Below are positions 15,659-24,414 of a stretch of 34,571 bases of DNA, in pieces. The DNA is taken from assembly GCA_022821725.1 (NCBI GenBank), contig JAJEDB010000094.1, positions 1 through 34,571 of the forward strand. Reading direction: 5' to 3'. A model generated the notes under the pieces. That model was not told the origin of the DNA. It did not search any database and saw only the letters and a list, made by a program, of their open reading frames with translations. Source of the DNA: Candidatus Poribacteria bacterium. Lineage in GTDB: Bacteria; Poribacteria; WGA-4E; WGA-3G. Made by a program: the position numbers and the translations under genes. Each line of letters begins with the position of its first letter. The first letter of the stretch is position 1.

Positions 15659-16819
15659 ATGCGCAAATTTTTGGTACTCATAAGTCTAATTGTGTTACTA
15701 CTCATACAGGTCGGATGTGACAGGCTTCAAAAAATTGTCACACCGAAACAGGAACAGAAACCCCTTAAGATCGGTTTCGTCGTTGCCGGCGAACGGGTCA
15801 CCTATCCAAACGGCGCGGAAATGGCTGTAACAGAGATTAACCAGCACGGTGGACTCCTTGGAATCCCGGTCGAATTGATCGGGCACATCAACCAAGAGGG
15901 ACGACTGGACATCTCCCTTCAAATCGCTGAACAACTCATCGTTGAAGGCGAAATCATCGCACTCATCGGGCCCAACCGTTCGTCCCATGCCGTTGAGGTG
16001 GGTCCGATCGCACAGCGTTACGGGATTCCGATGGTTACCACGACCGCAACCAATCCCAACGTAACAAATGCCGGAGATTTCGTCTTTATGGCAGCCTTCA
16101 CGGACAGTTTTCAAGGGAACGTCATGGCGCGGTTTGCGAAAGAAGATCTTAAGCTGACCACTGCTGCGCTGCTCACGCGAAAAGGCGATCTCTATACGGA
16201 AGGCATCGCTGAATTCTTCGCACTTAATTTTACCAAACTTGGTGGTGAAATCGTTGCGAATGAATTCTACGAAGGCGATCCGTCGGACTTTACATCTCAA
16301 TTGACAAGCATCGCAGCCGCGAAACCTGACGCGCTTTTTACATCCGGTTTCGTTCAGGATATCGCGTTGATAACGCAACAGGCGCGAGCAGTTTCATTGC
16401 AAAACACTGCGGGTGCTCCCACAGTTTTCCTCGGTGCCGATTCATGGGACAACGAACTTCTGTTCGATAACGAAGATGCCGAAATAGAGGGCAGCTTTTT
16501 CAGTGGACATTTCTCTGCAGACACAGATGAACCGGCAGCGCGCGCCTTTGTTGACGCTTACGAATCCATCTATGAATCCACACCGAGTGGCGGGGTTGCG
16601 GTCAGTTACGATGCCGTCAAACTGCTCTTTGAGGCAATTGAACGCGCAGGCAGTCTCAACCCCAATGAAGTCCGTCAGCAACTCGCTGCGACTCAGAACT
16701 ATACCGGGGCAACGACGATCGCCAGTTATGACGAAAACCGGCATCCCACAAAAAGTGCGGTAATTTTCACCATCAAAAACGGCGAAAAGCAGTTTCACAA
16801 GCAGATCGATCCCTTCTAA
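15659..16819 (+). CDS. Branched-chain-amino-acid-type ABC substrate-binding lipoprotein
   Basis: A 386-residue exported protein of the periplasmic binding fold type I (Peripla_BP_6, LivJ-like). The signal peptide ends in IQVGC, so Cys20 is probably lipidated, although the box is not canonical at -3. Family landmarks are visible: NGAEMAVTEINQHGG near the N-terminus, GPNRSSHAVEVGPIAQRYGIPMVTTTATNP (serine/threonine ligand loop), FTSGFVQDIALITQQAR, and a late AVSYDAVKLLFEAIERAG. In the usual system the protein hands amino acids, amides or aromatic acids to LivHMGF permeases. None lies in the window, so this is an orphan receptor or its partners are elsewhere. The AAGGAACT before ATG 15659 serves as ribosome binding site. 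Confidence 0.87.
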   Translation: MRKFLVLISLIVLLLIQVGCDRLQKIVTPKQEQKPLKIGFVVAGERVTYPNGAEMAVTEINQHGGLLGIPVELIGHINQEGRLDISLQIAEQLIVEGEIIALIGPNRSSHAVEVGPIAQRYGIPMVTTTATNPNVTNAGDFVFMAAFTDSFQGNVMARFAKEDLKLTTAALLTRKGDLYTEGIAEFFALNFTKLGGEIVANEFYEGDPSDFTSQLTSIAAAKPDALFTSGFVQDIALITQQARAVSLQNTAGAPTVFLGADSWDNELLFDNEDAEIEGSFFSGHFSADTDEPAARAFVDAYESIYESTPSGGVAVSYDAVKLLFEAIERAGSLNPNEVRQQLAATQNYTGATTIASYDENRHPTKSAVIFTIKNGEKQFHKQIDPF

Positions 16820-16851
16820 TCCGAACAGCAATGGACCCAAGTTTCTCCAAC

Positions 16852-16941
16852 AGGACTTACGCAGCTCCCTTGCTGGCGAGGTTTCCTAACCTCGCCAATG
16901 GCGCAATATGTAGCGTTTTATGGGAAAATTGCGTAAGTCCT
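16852..16941. repeat. Inverted-repeat element, AGGACTTACGCA family, copy B
   Basis: A 90-bp element bounded by AGGACTTACGCA (16852-16863) and TGCGTAAGTCCT (16930-16941). TCCAA occurs at 16846-16850 and 16943-16947, one base outside each end, matching the 5-bp duplication pattern of copy A. The core hairpin is GGCGAGGTT-TCCT-AACCTCGCC (16875-16896), a different sequence from the cores of copies A and C. The element ends 17 bp before the WD40 gene start and so supplies most of that gene's leader. Confidence 0.75.
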
Positions 16942-16958
16942 ATCCAATATGTTTTGAT

Positions 16959-18971
16959 ATGAGAATTTCTATCTTCCTGAGATATGCAATACCGACGCTA
17001 TTCATCTGTTGTTTCTCGGCTATCGCTCAAGATTCTACACAATTCGGTTTACCTGAAGGCGCAATCGCACGGCTCGGTAAAGGCACATTAGGCAAAGTCC
17101 ATTTCTCTCTGGATGGCAGTCGGCTTGCGGTTTCCAGCTCTATCGGTATCTGGTTCTATGATCCAAAAACCGGTAAAGAATTAGAGCTGCTGAGGTACAC
17201 AGACGGGGTTTCTCCTTTCGCATTTGCCTATTCACCCGATGGAAACACCATCGCCAGCGCGGGCACGAACGAGATGACAGTGATAACAGGGAGCATAGCG
17301 TCGAGACTTCCTTCAATTTCGGGGAATATAGTGCAGATGCGGGATGTCACGACCGGAGAAAAAAGAACCACAGTCAGCACGCAGACGCAGAAAGTTGCCT
17401 CTATCGTATACGCGCCCGATGGAAAAACGATCGCGACGGCAAGGAAGCAGGACCACACGGTCTATTTGTGGGACACCGCGACAGGAAAATCCAAGGGAAC
17501 ACTCGAAAGGGTGGGGAGAGGGAGCGTTCAGTCTTTCGTATATGCACCCGATGGAAAGACGATCGCGACCGCTGGCGGTTGGACAGACAACGTTGTGCAG
17601 GTATGGGACGCACAAACGGGTGCCCACAAAACAACACTGACCGGACATACGAAGCAGGTCAATTCCGTCGCATATTCACGCGATGGCAAGACGCTCGTTT
17701 CTGGGAGCACAGATGGCACGGTGCGGTTGTGGGATGCCACTACCGGAAAACACAAACCCATCCTGAAACATACAACGTGGATGGGTGTCCTATTTCAATG
17801 GTTGAATGCCCCTGTTCGTTCTGTCGCGTACTCACCCGATGGAAATACCATTGCTGCTGGAAGTATGGACAGTGAGGTGCGTTTATGGGATACACAGAGC
17901 TTAGGACTCAAAGTCACGCTTGGTGGACATTCGCGCCCAGTTGAGGCTGTCGTCTATTCACCCGACGGCAAGACGATCGCGACCGCTGGCGATTGGACAG
18001 GCAACACCGTGCGATTGTGGGATGTTGGCACGGGTGAAACCAGAGCCGTCCTTACAGGATATACCCATATCAGCACTGTGGCTTATGCACCCGATGGCAA
18101 GACGATCGCTACAAGTGGTGACTATCGTAGCGACGCACTGCAATTGTGGGATGCCAAGACAAAGAAACTTGAAGCTACATTTACCAAACATACTCAGGGC
18201 GCCCTTTCTTCCATGGTGTATGCACCCGATGGGAAAACGATTGCCGCTGTGAACCTATCTGACAATACAGTTCGGTTGTGGAATGCGATGACAGGCAAAC
18301 ACGAAGCCACATTCAAACCTGTCAACGCAAGGCGTGAATACGACATATCCTCGGTGGCATATTCACCCGATGGAAATACCATCGCTGCCGTTGGAGGATA
18401 TCGTAAACAGCATAAGGGAACGGTTTATCTCTGGCACGCGCAGACAAAGAAACGCAAAATTATATATGAAGGTCCCGATTATATACTTTCCGTAGCATAT
18501 TCACCCGACGGCAGAACGATCGCTACCGGAAGTTGGAACGGTAAAATACAGGTGTGGCATACTGTAACAGGTGAGGTCCTTAAAATAATCTCCACTGGAC
18601 ACAAAGGTGGGGTTGAGTCATTAGTCTATTCACCTGATGGAAAGACCCTCGTTTCTGGTGGAGGCTATCGCGACGACATCGTGCAATTGTGGGATGCGAT
18701 AACAGGCGAACATAAAACCGCACTCAGGGGACATACGAAGACTGTCAGTGCTGTCGCGTATTCACCCGATGGTAAGACGATCGCGTCTGGGAGCACAGAT
18801 GGCGCACTTCGTCTCTGGGATGCGATAACAGGCGGACACAAAGCCACGTTCACCGCGCATACGGACATCGTTGCCGTCGTGTATTCACCTGACGGAAAGA
18901 CGATCGCTACCAGAAGTACCGACGGCACAGTATTACTCTGGGAAATCAAACCGACCTTGGGAAAGGAATAG
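16959..18971 (+). CDS. Exported WD40-repeat protein, 14 repeats
   Basis: A 670-residue protein with a signal peptide (MRISIFLRYAIPTLFICCF, cleavage after AIA) followed by 14 WD40 units. Each reads like VAYSPDGKTIATxGxxxxTVRLWD-x-x-TG-x-x-x-x-TL. Fourteen units fit two seven-bladed propellers. I set the start at 16959; the frame is open from 16920, but the first 13 codons come from the inverted-repeat element. No good ribosome binding site is visible before either start. Bacterial WD40 proteins are often scaffolds or signalling parts; here export suggests a periplasmic or surface binding role. Some neighbouring units are near-identical at DNA level (for example SPDGKTIATAG segments), suggesting recent repeat expansion. 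No kinase or protease domain is attached. Confidence 0.85.
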   Translation: MRISIFLRYAIPTLFICCFSAIAQDSTQFGLPEGAIARLGKGTLGKVHFSLDGSRLAVSSSIGIWFYDPKTGKELELLRYTDGVSPFAFAYSPDGNTIASAGTNEMTVITGSIASRLPSISGNIVQMRDVTTGEKRTTVSTQTQKVASIVYAPDGKTIATARKQDHTVYLWDTATGKSKGTLERVGRGSVQSFVYAPDGKTIATAGGWTDNVVQVWDAQTGAHKTTLTGHTKQVNSVAYSRDGKTLVSGSTDGTVRLWDATTGKHKPILKHTTWMGVLFQWLNAPVRSVAYSPDGNTIAAGSMDSEVRLWDTQSLGLKVTLGGHSRPVEAVVYSPDGKTIATAGDWTGNTVRLWDVGTGETRAVLTGYTHISTVAYAPDGKTIATSGDYRSDALQLWDAKTKKLEATFTKHTQGALSSMVYAPDGKTIAAVNLSDNTVRLWNAMTGKHEATFKPVNARREYDISSVAYSPDGNTIAAVGGYRKQHKGTVYLWHAQTKKRKIIYEGPDYILSVAYSPDGRTIATGSWNGKIQVWHTVTGEVLKIISTGHKGGVESLVYSPDGKTLVSGGGYRDDIVQLWDAITGEHKTALRGHTKTVSAVAYSPDGKTIASGSTDGALRLWDAITGGHKATFTAHTDIVAVVYSPDGKTIATRSTDGTVLLWEIKPTLGKE

Positions 18972-19041
18972 ATGTGAAGTCTTCCCTTTAGCTGAAAGTT
19001 CCAAAACCACTTGGTGCTACGACAAAAAATAGGAGATTGGT

Positions 19042-20046
19042 ATGAATAGACCGCCAGAAGCCTTCGTTCACGTGGACGAAGAACGTTTGCTTAACTTTTC
19101 TACCGCTTGTTTTGAAAAAGCGGGTATTACACACGAACACGCCGCACTCATCAGCCGCTTGCTCGTCAATTCCGATTTACGGGGTGTCCGGAGTCACGGC
19201 ACTCGAACCGTTAACGGATATTGTGGCGGTTTTGAAAACGGGAGTTTCAATCCCAACCCGAATATCCGGGTCATCCGTGAAACTCCAACGGCTGTTGTGC
19301 TTGATGGAAATGGCACACTCGGCTATCTCCCGATGGTGCGAGCCACTGAACACGCCATTGCTAAAGCGAAAGAGGTCGGCATCGGGATGGGGCTCGTCCG
19401 TTACATTGGGCACTACGGGTCTGCGGGGCACTATGCCCGACTTTGCAACGAAGCTGGGTGTATCGGTTTTTCAGTGCAGGGGTATCAGAACCAAGGCAAC
19501 GCTGAAAACCAAGACCCGAAACCGCAACTCGGCTACTACGGGAACCCACCCATCTGTTTCGCTATCCCTTCTGATGAGGAACCCCCGGTTGTGCTCGATG
19601 CCGCAACCTGTATCATGGCGGATTACCAGCGCGGTCCCGATTTCGATGCCCTGCTTTCAGTCATTCCAGCCGCCTTCTTCAAGAGCATCGGATACACCGC
19701 CATCGCGAGTCTACTCGGTGGTGCCTTAACCGGTTTCACTGAACCCCCACCGGAAGATACCGCAAAATGGAGTGGCGGCGGCATGGGCGGAATGGTGCTC
19801 GCTATAGACATCGAATCTGTCGTGCCATCTGCTGTGTTCCACGCCGAAGTTGACCGCATGGTGCATGATGTTCGTGAAACCTATGAGCCGATGCCGGGGA
19901 CAGACAGGGCACTTCTACCCGGGGCAATCGAAACGGAACGCACGGAACAACACCGTCGGGACGGCATCCGGTACGGTGAGATGGAACAGGAATCCGCACG
20001 CGGGGTCAGTCAACGGTTAGGTGTGCCACTCCCTTGGGACGAATAA
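19042..20046 (+). CDS. Ldh_2 (malate/L-lactate dehydrogenase type) oxidoreductase, copy 1
   Basis: A 334-residue NAD(P)-dependent 2-hydroxyacid dehydrogenase of the Ldh_2 family (the YlbC/ComC/ureidoglycolate dehydrogenase group, distinct from Rossmann-type LDH). Landmarks: SDLRGVRSHGT, with the catalytic His of the S-H-G motif; LDGNGTLGYLPMVRA; and YIGHYGSAGHYARL, the counterpart of the usual HfG-x-x-g-y-y-a block. The family interconverts 2-oxoacids and 2-hydroxyacids such as malate, lactate, sulfolactate or ureidoglycolate. Which one cannot be told here. The ATG at 19042 follows AGGAG with good spacing. A second, highly similar gene starts 24 bp after its stop, so this is a tandem duplication and probably one transcript. 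Confidence 0.87.
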   Translation: MNRPPEAFVHVDEERLLNFSTACFEKAGITHEHAALISRLLVNSDLRGVRSHGTRTVNGYCGGFENGSFNPNPNIRVIRETPTAVVLDGNGTLGYLPMVRATEHAIAKAKEVGIGMGLVRYIGHYGSAGHYARLCNEAGCIGFSVQGYQNQGNAENQDPKPQLGYYGNPPICFAIPSDEEPPVVLDAATCIMADYQRGPDFDALLSVIPAAFFKSIGYTAIASLLGGALTGFTEPPPEDTAKWSGGGMGGMVLAIDIESVVPSAVFHAEVDRMVHDVRETYEPMPGTDRALLPGAIETERTEQHRRDGIRYGEMEQESARGVSQRLGVPLPWDE

Positions 20047-20069
20047 CCTCACGCAGGAAGGAAACAATC

Positions 20070-21071
20070 ATGAATAGACCACCAGAAGCTTTCGTCTTAG
20101 TAGATGAGGAACGACTTCTCAACTTCTCTACGGCTTGCTTCGAGAAAGCCGGCGTTCCACACGAACACGCCGCACTCATCAGCCGCTTGCTTGTCAACTC
20201 TGACTTACGGGGTGTCCGGAGTCACGGCACGCAGACTGTGAATAGGTATTGTGCAGGCTTTGAAAACGGAAACCTCAACCCGAACCCGGATATCCGAGTT
20301 ATCCATGAGACACCGACTGCCGTCGTGCTGGATGGCAACGGCACCCTCGGCTATCTTCCGATGGTGCGTGCCACTGAACACGCCATTGCCAAAGCGAAAG
20401 CAGTGGGCATCGGGATGGGATTGGTGCGTTATATTGGGCATTACGGGTCTGCGGGGCATTATGCACGTATGTGTAATGAAGCCGGATGCATCGGTTTTTC
20501 GGTGCAGGGATCCCGGAACCACGGCAATGCCGGAGACCAAGACCCGAAGCCGCAACTTGGTTACTACGGTAACCCACCCATCTGCTTCGCTATTCCCTCT
20601 GACGAGGAACCACCCGTTGTGCTGGATGCCGCAACCTGTATCATGGCGGATTACCAGCGCGGTCCCGATTTCGATGCGCTGCTTTCAATGATACCCGCGG
20701 CTTTCTTCAAGAGCATCGGCTATACCGCCGTGGCACATCTGCTCGGCGGGGGACTCACAGGTTTCACTGAACCCCCACCGGAAGACACCGCAAAATGGAA
20801 ACCGCCACAGGGCGGCATGGTCCTCGCCATAGATATTGAATCCGTTGTGCCACCTCCTGTTTTCCACGCAGAAGTCGATCGGATGGTGCGGGATGTGCGT
20901 GAGACATACGAACCAATGCCGGGAACTGACAAGGCACTCCTACCCGGGGCAATCGAGATGGAACGCACAGAACAGCATCGCCGTGAAGGCATCCGTTATG
21001 GAGAGGCGGAACAGGAATCCGCACGTGCCGTCAGTAAACGGTTGGGCGTGCCACTCCCTTGGGATGCGTAA
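20070..21071 (+). CDS. Ldh_2 (malate/L-lactate dehydrogenase type) oxidoreductase, copy 2
   Basis: A 333-residue paralog of the preceding gene. It keeps the same blocks (SDLRGVRSHGT, YIGHYGSAGHYARM, ADYQRGPDFDALLS). Differences cluster in QGSRNHGNAGDQ (versus QGYQNQGNAENQ) and near the C-terminal WKPPQGGMVL loop, which may alter substrate choice. The ATG at 20070 has AGGAAGGA upstream; the earlier frame start at 20034 would overlap copy 1 and is not needed. A 53-base identical run (19597-19649 versus 20625-20677) stands out against a more diverged background and suggests local gene conversion or strong constraint. Same family reaction as copy 1; substrate unknown. Confidence 0.87.
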   Translation: MNRPPEAFVLVDEERLLNFSTACFEKAGVPHEHAALISRLLVNSDLRGVRSHGTQTVNRYCAGFENGNLNPNPDIRVIHETPTAVVLDGNGTLGYLPMVRATEHAIAKAKAVGIGMGLVRYIGHYGSAGHYARMCNEAGCIGFSVQGSRNHGNAGDQDPKPQLGYYGNPPICFAIPSDEEPPVVLDAATCIMADYQRGPDFDALLSMIPAAFFKSIGYTAVAHLLGGGLTGFTEPPPEDTAKWKPPQGGMVLAIDIESVVPPPVFHAEVDRMVRDVRETYEPMPGTDKALLPGAIEMERTEQHRREGIRYGEAEQESARAVSKRLGVPLPWDA

Positions 21072-21122
21072 CTTTCAACCGCCGTAGGGAAAAGAAAATC
21101 AAGAAAACAGATGAGATTTTCC

Positions 21123-21151
21123 TTGCCTTTTTTTTCAAAATGTTACATACT
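21123..21151 (+). promoter_or_regulatory. Candidate sigma-70-type promoter of propeller paralog 1
   Basis: TTGCCT (21123-21128), a 17-bp T/A-rich spacer, then CATACT (21146-21151). The same two boxes with exactly 17 bp between them occur before paralog 2 (24187-24215), in otherwise diverging sequence. Conservation between duplicates supports a real promoter. Confidence 0.65.
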
Positions 21152-21164
21152 TTATTTACTGTTT

Positions 21165-21283
21165 AGGACTTACGCAGGATGCTCTTTTGTAGCATAACCT
21201 GTTAGGTTGTGCCCTGGGACCGACTGCGTTTTTTACAGGTTCCGCCGCTCCCAACGCGTGCTATCCAAAATTGCGTAAGTCCT
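21165..21283. repeat. Inverted-repeat element, AGGACTTACGCA family, copy C
   Basis: A 119-bp element bounded by AGGACTTACGCA (21165-21176) and TGCGTAAGTCCT (21272-21283). The core carries a hairpin GCATAACCT-GTT-AGGTTGTGC (21192-21212; one T-G pair). I cannot find a clear flanking duplication here. It lies wholly inside the leader of paralog 1, between the promoter and the start codon, so the mRNA should carry it. Confidence 0.72.
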
Positions 21284-21314
21284 GTTATTTTTATCCTTGG
21301 AGAAAATGTCTGTT

Positions 21315-24020
21315 ATGCATACTCATATTAAAACCAATCTTTTCTTTTACATGTTTACCTTGTTCTTATGCCTCAATTCCGTTTTCTTATGGAACACCGC
21401 CGCACAAGTCAACAATGAATCTGTCAGTGACAACTATACGTTTGAGACGATCAACGTTCCCGGTGTAGACTTCTTAGCGGTGACGGCAAGCAGTGACTTT
21501 GAGGACTACGCCGGTAACACCCCGAGTGCGGATGGTGAGAAAATGGTGGGATTTACCCTCATTGATGGGGTTTTCACCACCCATGATTTCCCTGGATCGC
21601 AAGGCACTTATTTCTATGCGTTGGGTAATAATGGCGTAGCCGCTGGGCATTACCAAGACAGCGATGGACGCTATCAGGGGGTCATCTTAGGAGAAGATGG
21701 CGAGTTGCGAGAATACAAATTTCCAGGTGCTGTCGAAACCCAAATCTTCGGTTATAGTGATTCCACTGGGAGGTTGACAGGGAGTATGGTAGATGCGTCT
21801 GGGATTCGCCGCGGATTCTCAGGCGATGCAATCGTTGAGTATCCCGGAGCACCCGAAACGTATGCCGATTTCGTAAGCGGGTTAGGCAATGTCGTGGGGA
21901 GTTACGTGAGTGCTACAGGCACATATCATGCATACCTGCGTGGACCGAGCGGCAGCTTTGCAACGCTCGACCTCCCACTAAAAGGAGAGTTGGAATACTT
22001 TTTTCTTCACGGTCTCAACGATGGACTGATTGCTGTTGGCCGCGCCAAACCCGTGGGGGGTGTCCCGCGCACATACGTCGGCAATCCCCTCAACCTACAA
22101 GAATTACGCGTTCCGGATAGTGTTGGCACAGAGGGTTGGAATATCAATCAGGACGGTTCTGTCGTCGGACACTATGACACAGCAGATGGACGCAGACACG
22201 GATTTATCGCAAGACCCGTAGAGAGCACTGATCCAAGAGTCAGCAATAGACGTATTGGCGCACCCCGTGGTTATACCTTTGAGAGTATTGATGTCCCGGG
22301 TGTAGATTTTTTAGCAGTGGCGGCGAGTAGCGACTTTGAGGATTACGCCGGCAATACACTAAGTGCCGATGGTGAAAAAATGGTGGGCTTTACACTGATT
22401 GATGGTGTTTTTACGACCCACGATTTCCCTGGATCACAAGGCACTTATTTCTATGCGTTGGGTAATAATGGCGTAGCCGCTGGGCACTACCAAGACAGCG
22501 AGGGGCTTTATCACGGTGTCATCTTAGAAAATGGCGAGTTGCGGCAATACGATTTTCCGGGTGCCGTCGAAACGGAGATATACGGTATCTCCGATGCGAC
22601 AGGTGCCCTGACGGGTAATTTTATTGATGCGTCTGGGGTTCGCCGTGGCTTCTCAGGCGACACAATCGTTGAGGGACCCGGAGCATCGGCAACTTATGCC
22701 GATTTTGTGAGTTGGACGGGCCATATCGTGGGGAGCTACGCCGATGCTGCCGGAACATATCATGCATATATGCGTGGTGCGACGGGTAGGTTTTTATCTA
22801 TCGACCTTCCAGCAGCACTAAATCTGGAATACTTTTTTCTCCACGGTCTCAACGAGTCAAGAAGTGTCGTTGGCCGCGCGAAAGAGGTGGGGGATGTCCC
22901 ACGCACATACGTCGGCAACCCCCTCAACCTAAAAGAATTGCGGTTTCCGGGCAGCGTCAGCACGGAGGGTTGGAATATTAATCAGGACGGTTCTGTCGTC
23001 GGACACTACGACTCACCCGATGGGCGCAGACACGGATTTATCGCCAGACCCGTTGATGCGGCAGAGAGCACGCATTTTGGCAACTTCTACACCGTTACGT
23101 TGTCTAAAGGTTTGAATATGCTTTCCGTGCCATTGGCACCCCCAACCCCTATGCGTGCCAAGAACCTTGTCGCCATGACAGGGGCGACAACCATCGTCAC
23201 AATTGATGCAGCAAACCAGCGTTTCATCGCATGGACACCAGGAGCACCGAATGACGGTTTCGCAATTGAGGGTGGACAAGGCTATATCGTCAATGTTCCA
23301 GCAACCCGCAACTTTGCCTTCGTTGGTGCCCCCTGGACAGATCCTATGCCAAAAACAACGGAAGTCGCTGCAGCACCCTCTGCTATTACCCCCTTGATAA
23401 GGGGGGATAGGGGGGTTACCCAAGAAGCGTGGGCATTCGTTGTCAGCGGACACTTGGCAGGCAAATCCACATTTGACGGCTACCAAGTTATCGTTCGTAA
23501 CCTGAGAACCAACAGCATCCTAACCACCCCAGTGCAAGGCGATTACTTTGCTGCGGCAACTGCCGACTTAACGCGGCGGAGTGTCGTTTACGTTGGAGAT
23601 ATAATTGAGTTGCGCGTCATCGATCCGAATGGAAACGCTGAGGTACAACCCCTTACTTACAAAGTGACGCCTGAACATCTGGCGAATGCGGTTTTGTCTG
23701 TTAGGCTTGATGGCATCGGTAAACCGGAACAGAATCTCTTGTTGCAGAACTATCCAAACCCGTTTAATCCGGAAACTTGGATTCCCTATCAACTTTCGGA
23801 AGACAGTCCTGTATCGATCACCATTTATGATACGACGGGTAGGTTGGTCCGCACGCTTTCGCTCGGTTTGCAATCCGCAGGCTTCTATAATAGTCAGGGA
23901 CGCGCGGCGTATTGGGATGGGCGCAATGCTTTGGGTGAACGGGTTGCGAGTGGTATCTATTTCTACCAGTTGACGACCCCAACTTTCCAGCAGACCCGGC
24001 GGCTCGTTATTGTAAAGTAG
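21315..24020 (+). CDS. Secreted two-propeller protein with T9SS-like C-terminal domain, paralog 1
   Basis: A 901-residue exported protein. Signal peptide MHTHIKTNLFFYMFTLFLCL, cleavage near NTAA. Then come two tandem copies (about residues 33-300 and 320-590) of a domain made of repeats such as DGVFTTHDFPGSQGTYFYAL and GNNGVAAGHYQDSDGRYQGV. These resemble HAF-type extracellular propeller repeats. A linker domain follows (LSKGLNMLSVPLAPPTP), then an Ig-like part (AWAFVVSGHLAG), and the C-terminal NYPNPFNPETWIPYQLSED to GIYFYQLTTPTFQQTRRLVI domain, like T9SS type A or FlgD-like sorting modules. I chose ATG 21315 by alignment with paralog 2; TTG 21297 or ATG 21306 are possible. The linker holds a repeat-derived insert, TPLIRGDRGV, absent from its paralogs. 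Likely cell-surface. Confidence 0.82.
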   Translation: MHTHIKTNLFFYMFTLFLCLNSVFLWNTAAQVNNESVSDNYTFETINVPGVDFLAVTASSDFEDYAGNTPSADGEKMVGFTLIDGVFTTHDFPGSQGTYFYALGNNGVAAGHYQDSDGRYQGVILGEDGELREYKFPGAVETQIFGYSDSTGRLTGSMVDASGIRRGFSGDAIVEYPGAPETYADFVSGLGNVVGSYVSATGTYHAYLRGPSGSFATLDLPLKGELEYFFLHGLNDGLIAVGRAKPVGGVPRTYVGNPLNLQELRVPDSVGTEGWNINQDGSVVGHYDTADGRRHGFIARPVESTDPRVSNRRIGAPRGYTFESIDVPGVDFLAVAASSDFEDYAGNTLSADGEKMVGFTLIDGVFTTHDFPGSQGTYFYALGNNGVAAGHYQDSEGLYHGVILENGELRQYDFPGAVETEIYGISDATGALTGNFIDASGVRRGFSGDTIVEGPGASATYADFVSWTGHIVGSYADAAGTYHAYMRGATGRFLSIDLPAALNLEYFFLHGLNESRSVVGRAKEVGDVPRTYVGNPLNLKELRFPGSVSTEGWNINQDGSVVGHYDSPDGRRHGFIARPVDAAESTHFGNFYTVTLSKGLNMLSVPLAPPTPMRAKNLVAMTGATTIVTIDAANQRFIAWTPGAPNDGFAIEGGQGYIVNVPATRNFAFVGAPWTDPMPKTTEVAAAPSAITPLIRGDRGVTQEAWAFVVSGHLAGKSTFDGYQVIVRNLRTNSILTTPVQGDYFAAATADLTRRSVVYVGDIIELRVIDPNGNAEVQPLTYKVTPEHLANAVLSVRLDGIGKPEQNLLLQNYPNPFNPETWIPYQLSEDSPVSITIYDTTGRLVRTLSLGLQSAGFYNSQGRAAYWDGRNALGERVASGIYFYQLTTPTFQQTRRLVIVK
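23388..23420. repeat. G/C-run repeat inserted in frame inside a coding region
   Basis: The stretch reads CCCCCTTGATAAGGGGGG then ATAGGGGGGTTACC. It is read in frame as TPLIRGDRGV within paralog 1. The paralogs at 24415 and 27143 lack it at the same place (AAPALSTELPQEAWAF and AAPIATPLSQTWAF). Similar palindromic runs are a known intergenic repeat type in several bacterial phyla, giving peptides such as PLIRGDxGG. Here it has become part of a linker. Confidence 0.7.
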
Positions 24021-24414
24021 GAGTACACGTAATACGCCAAACAATTTTCGATCCCGTAGGTTGGGTTGAACGCCTCTGACAACAGGTAGGCACAGTATCC
24101 AAATACGCTTCAGAGCCAAATGAGCGTGGATGACCGCAGAGGTTCAGTGAAACCCAACTTTATCCACCGACCCGTTAAAATTTTTCTTGCCTTTTTTGAT
24201 AAAATATTACATACTCTCTTACAGTGTTTTTGAACGTCCCAAGATAGCCTGTCCTTGTGTTACATTGCTAACACACATATCCCGGTAGGAGCGGTCTCCG
24301 CCTCGCGACACCCAGCAGACAATCGGTAGAAACCGAACGCTGCATGGCTTGGGACTGGTGCCTGATATACTGTTTTTTATCTTTGAGATTTATACTTTAA
24401 GGAGGGGTTTTGTT
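24021..24414. other. Intergenic leader of paralog 2 with a long inverted repeat
   Basis: No gene is seen in these 394 bases. GTTGGGTTGAACGCCTCTG (24060-24078) is an imperfect inverted match to 24137-24158 (CAGAGGTTCAGTG then AAACCCAAC), about 99 bp end to end, so another miniature-element candidate. After the promoter at 24187-24215 the leader holds GGTAGGAGCGGTCTCCGCCTC near 24280-24304, a short GC-rich palindromic repeat type. The leader of paralog 1 is occupied by a quite different element at the same place. Confidence 0.55.
24187..24215 (+). promoter_or_regulatory. Candidate sigma-70-type promoter of propeller paralog 2
   Basis: TTGCCT (24187-24192), 17-bp spacer, CATACT (24210-24215), the same geometry as the promoter of paralog 1. 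The surrounding words (CTTGCCTTTTTT, AAAAT-x-TTACATACT) are also shared, while sequence downstream is unrelated. Likely drives paralogs 2 and 3. Confidence 0.65.

Noticed and set aside
15659..16819. Complete branched-chain amino acid ABC transporter
   Set aside because: Only the binding protein is present; neither permease nor ATPase genes are nearby.
16920..16958. Start of the WD40 protein inside the inverted-repeat element
   Set aside because: The first 13 codons come from the element, and the signal peptide begins at 16959.
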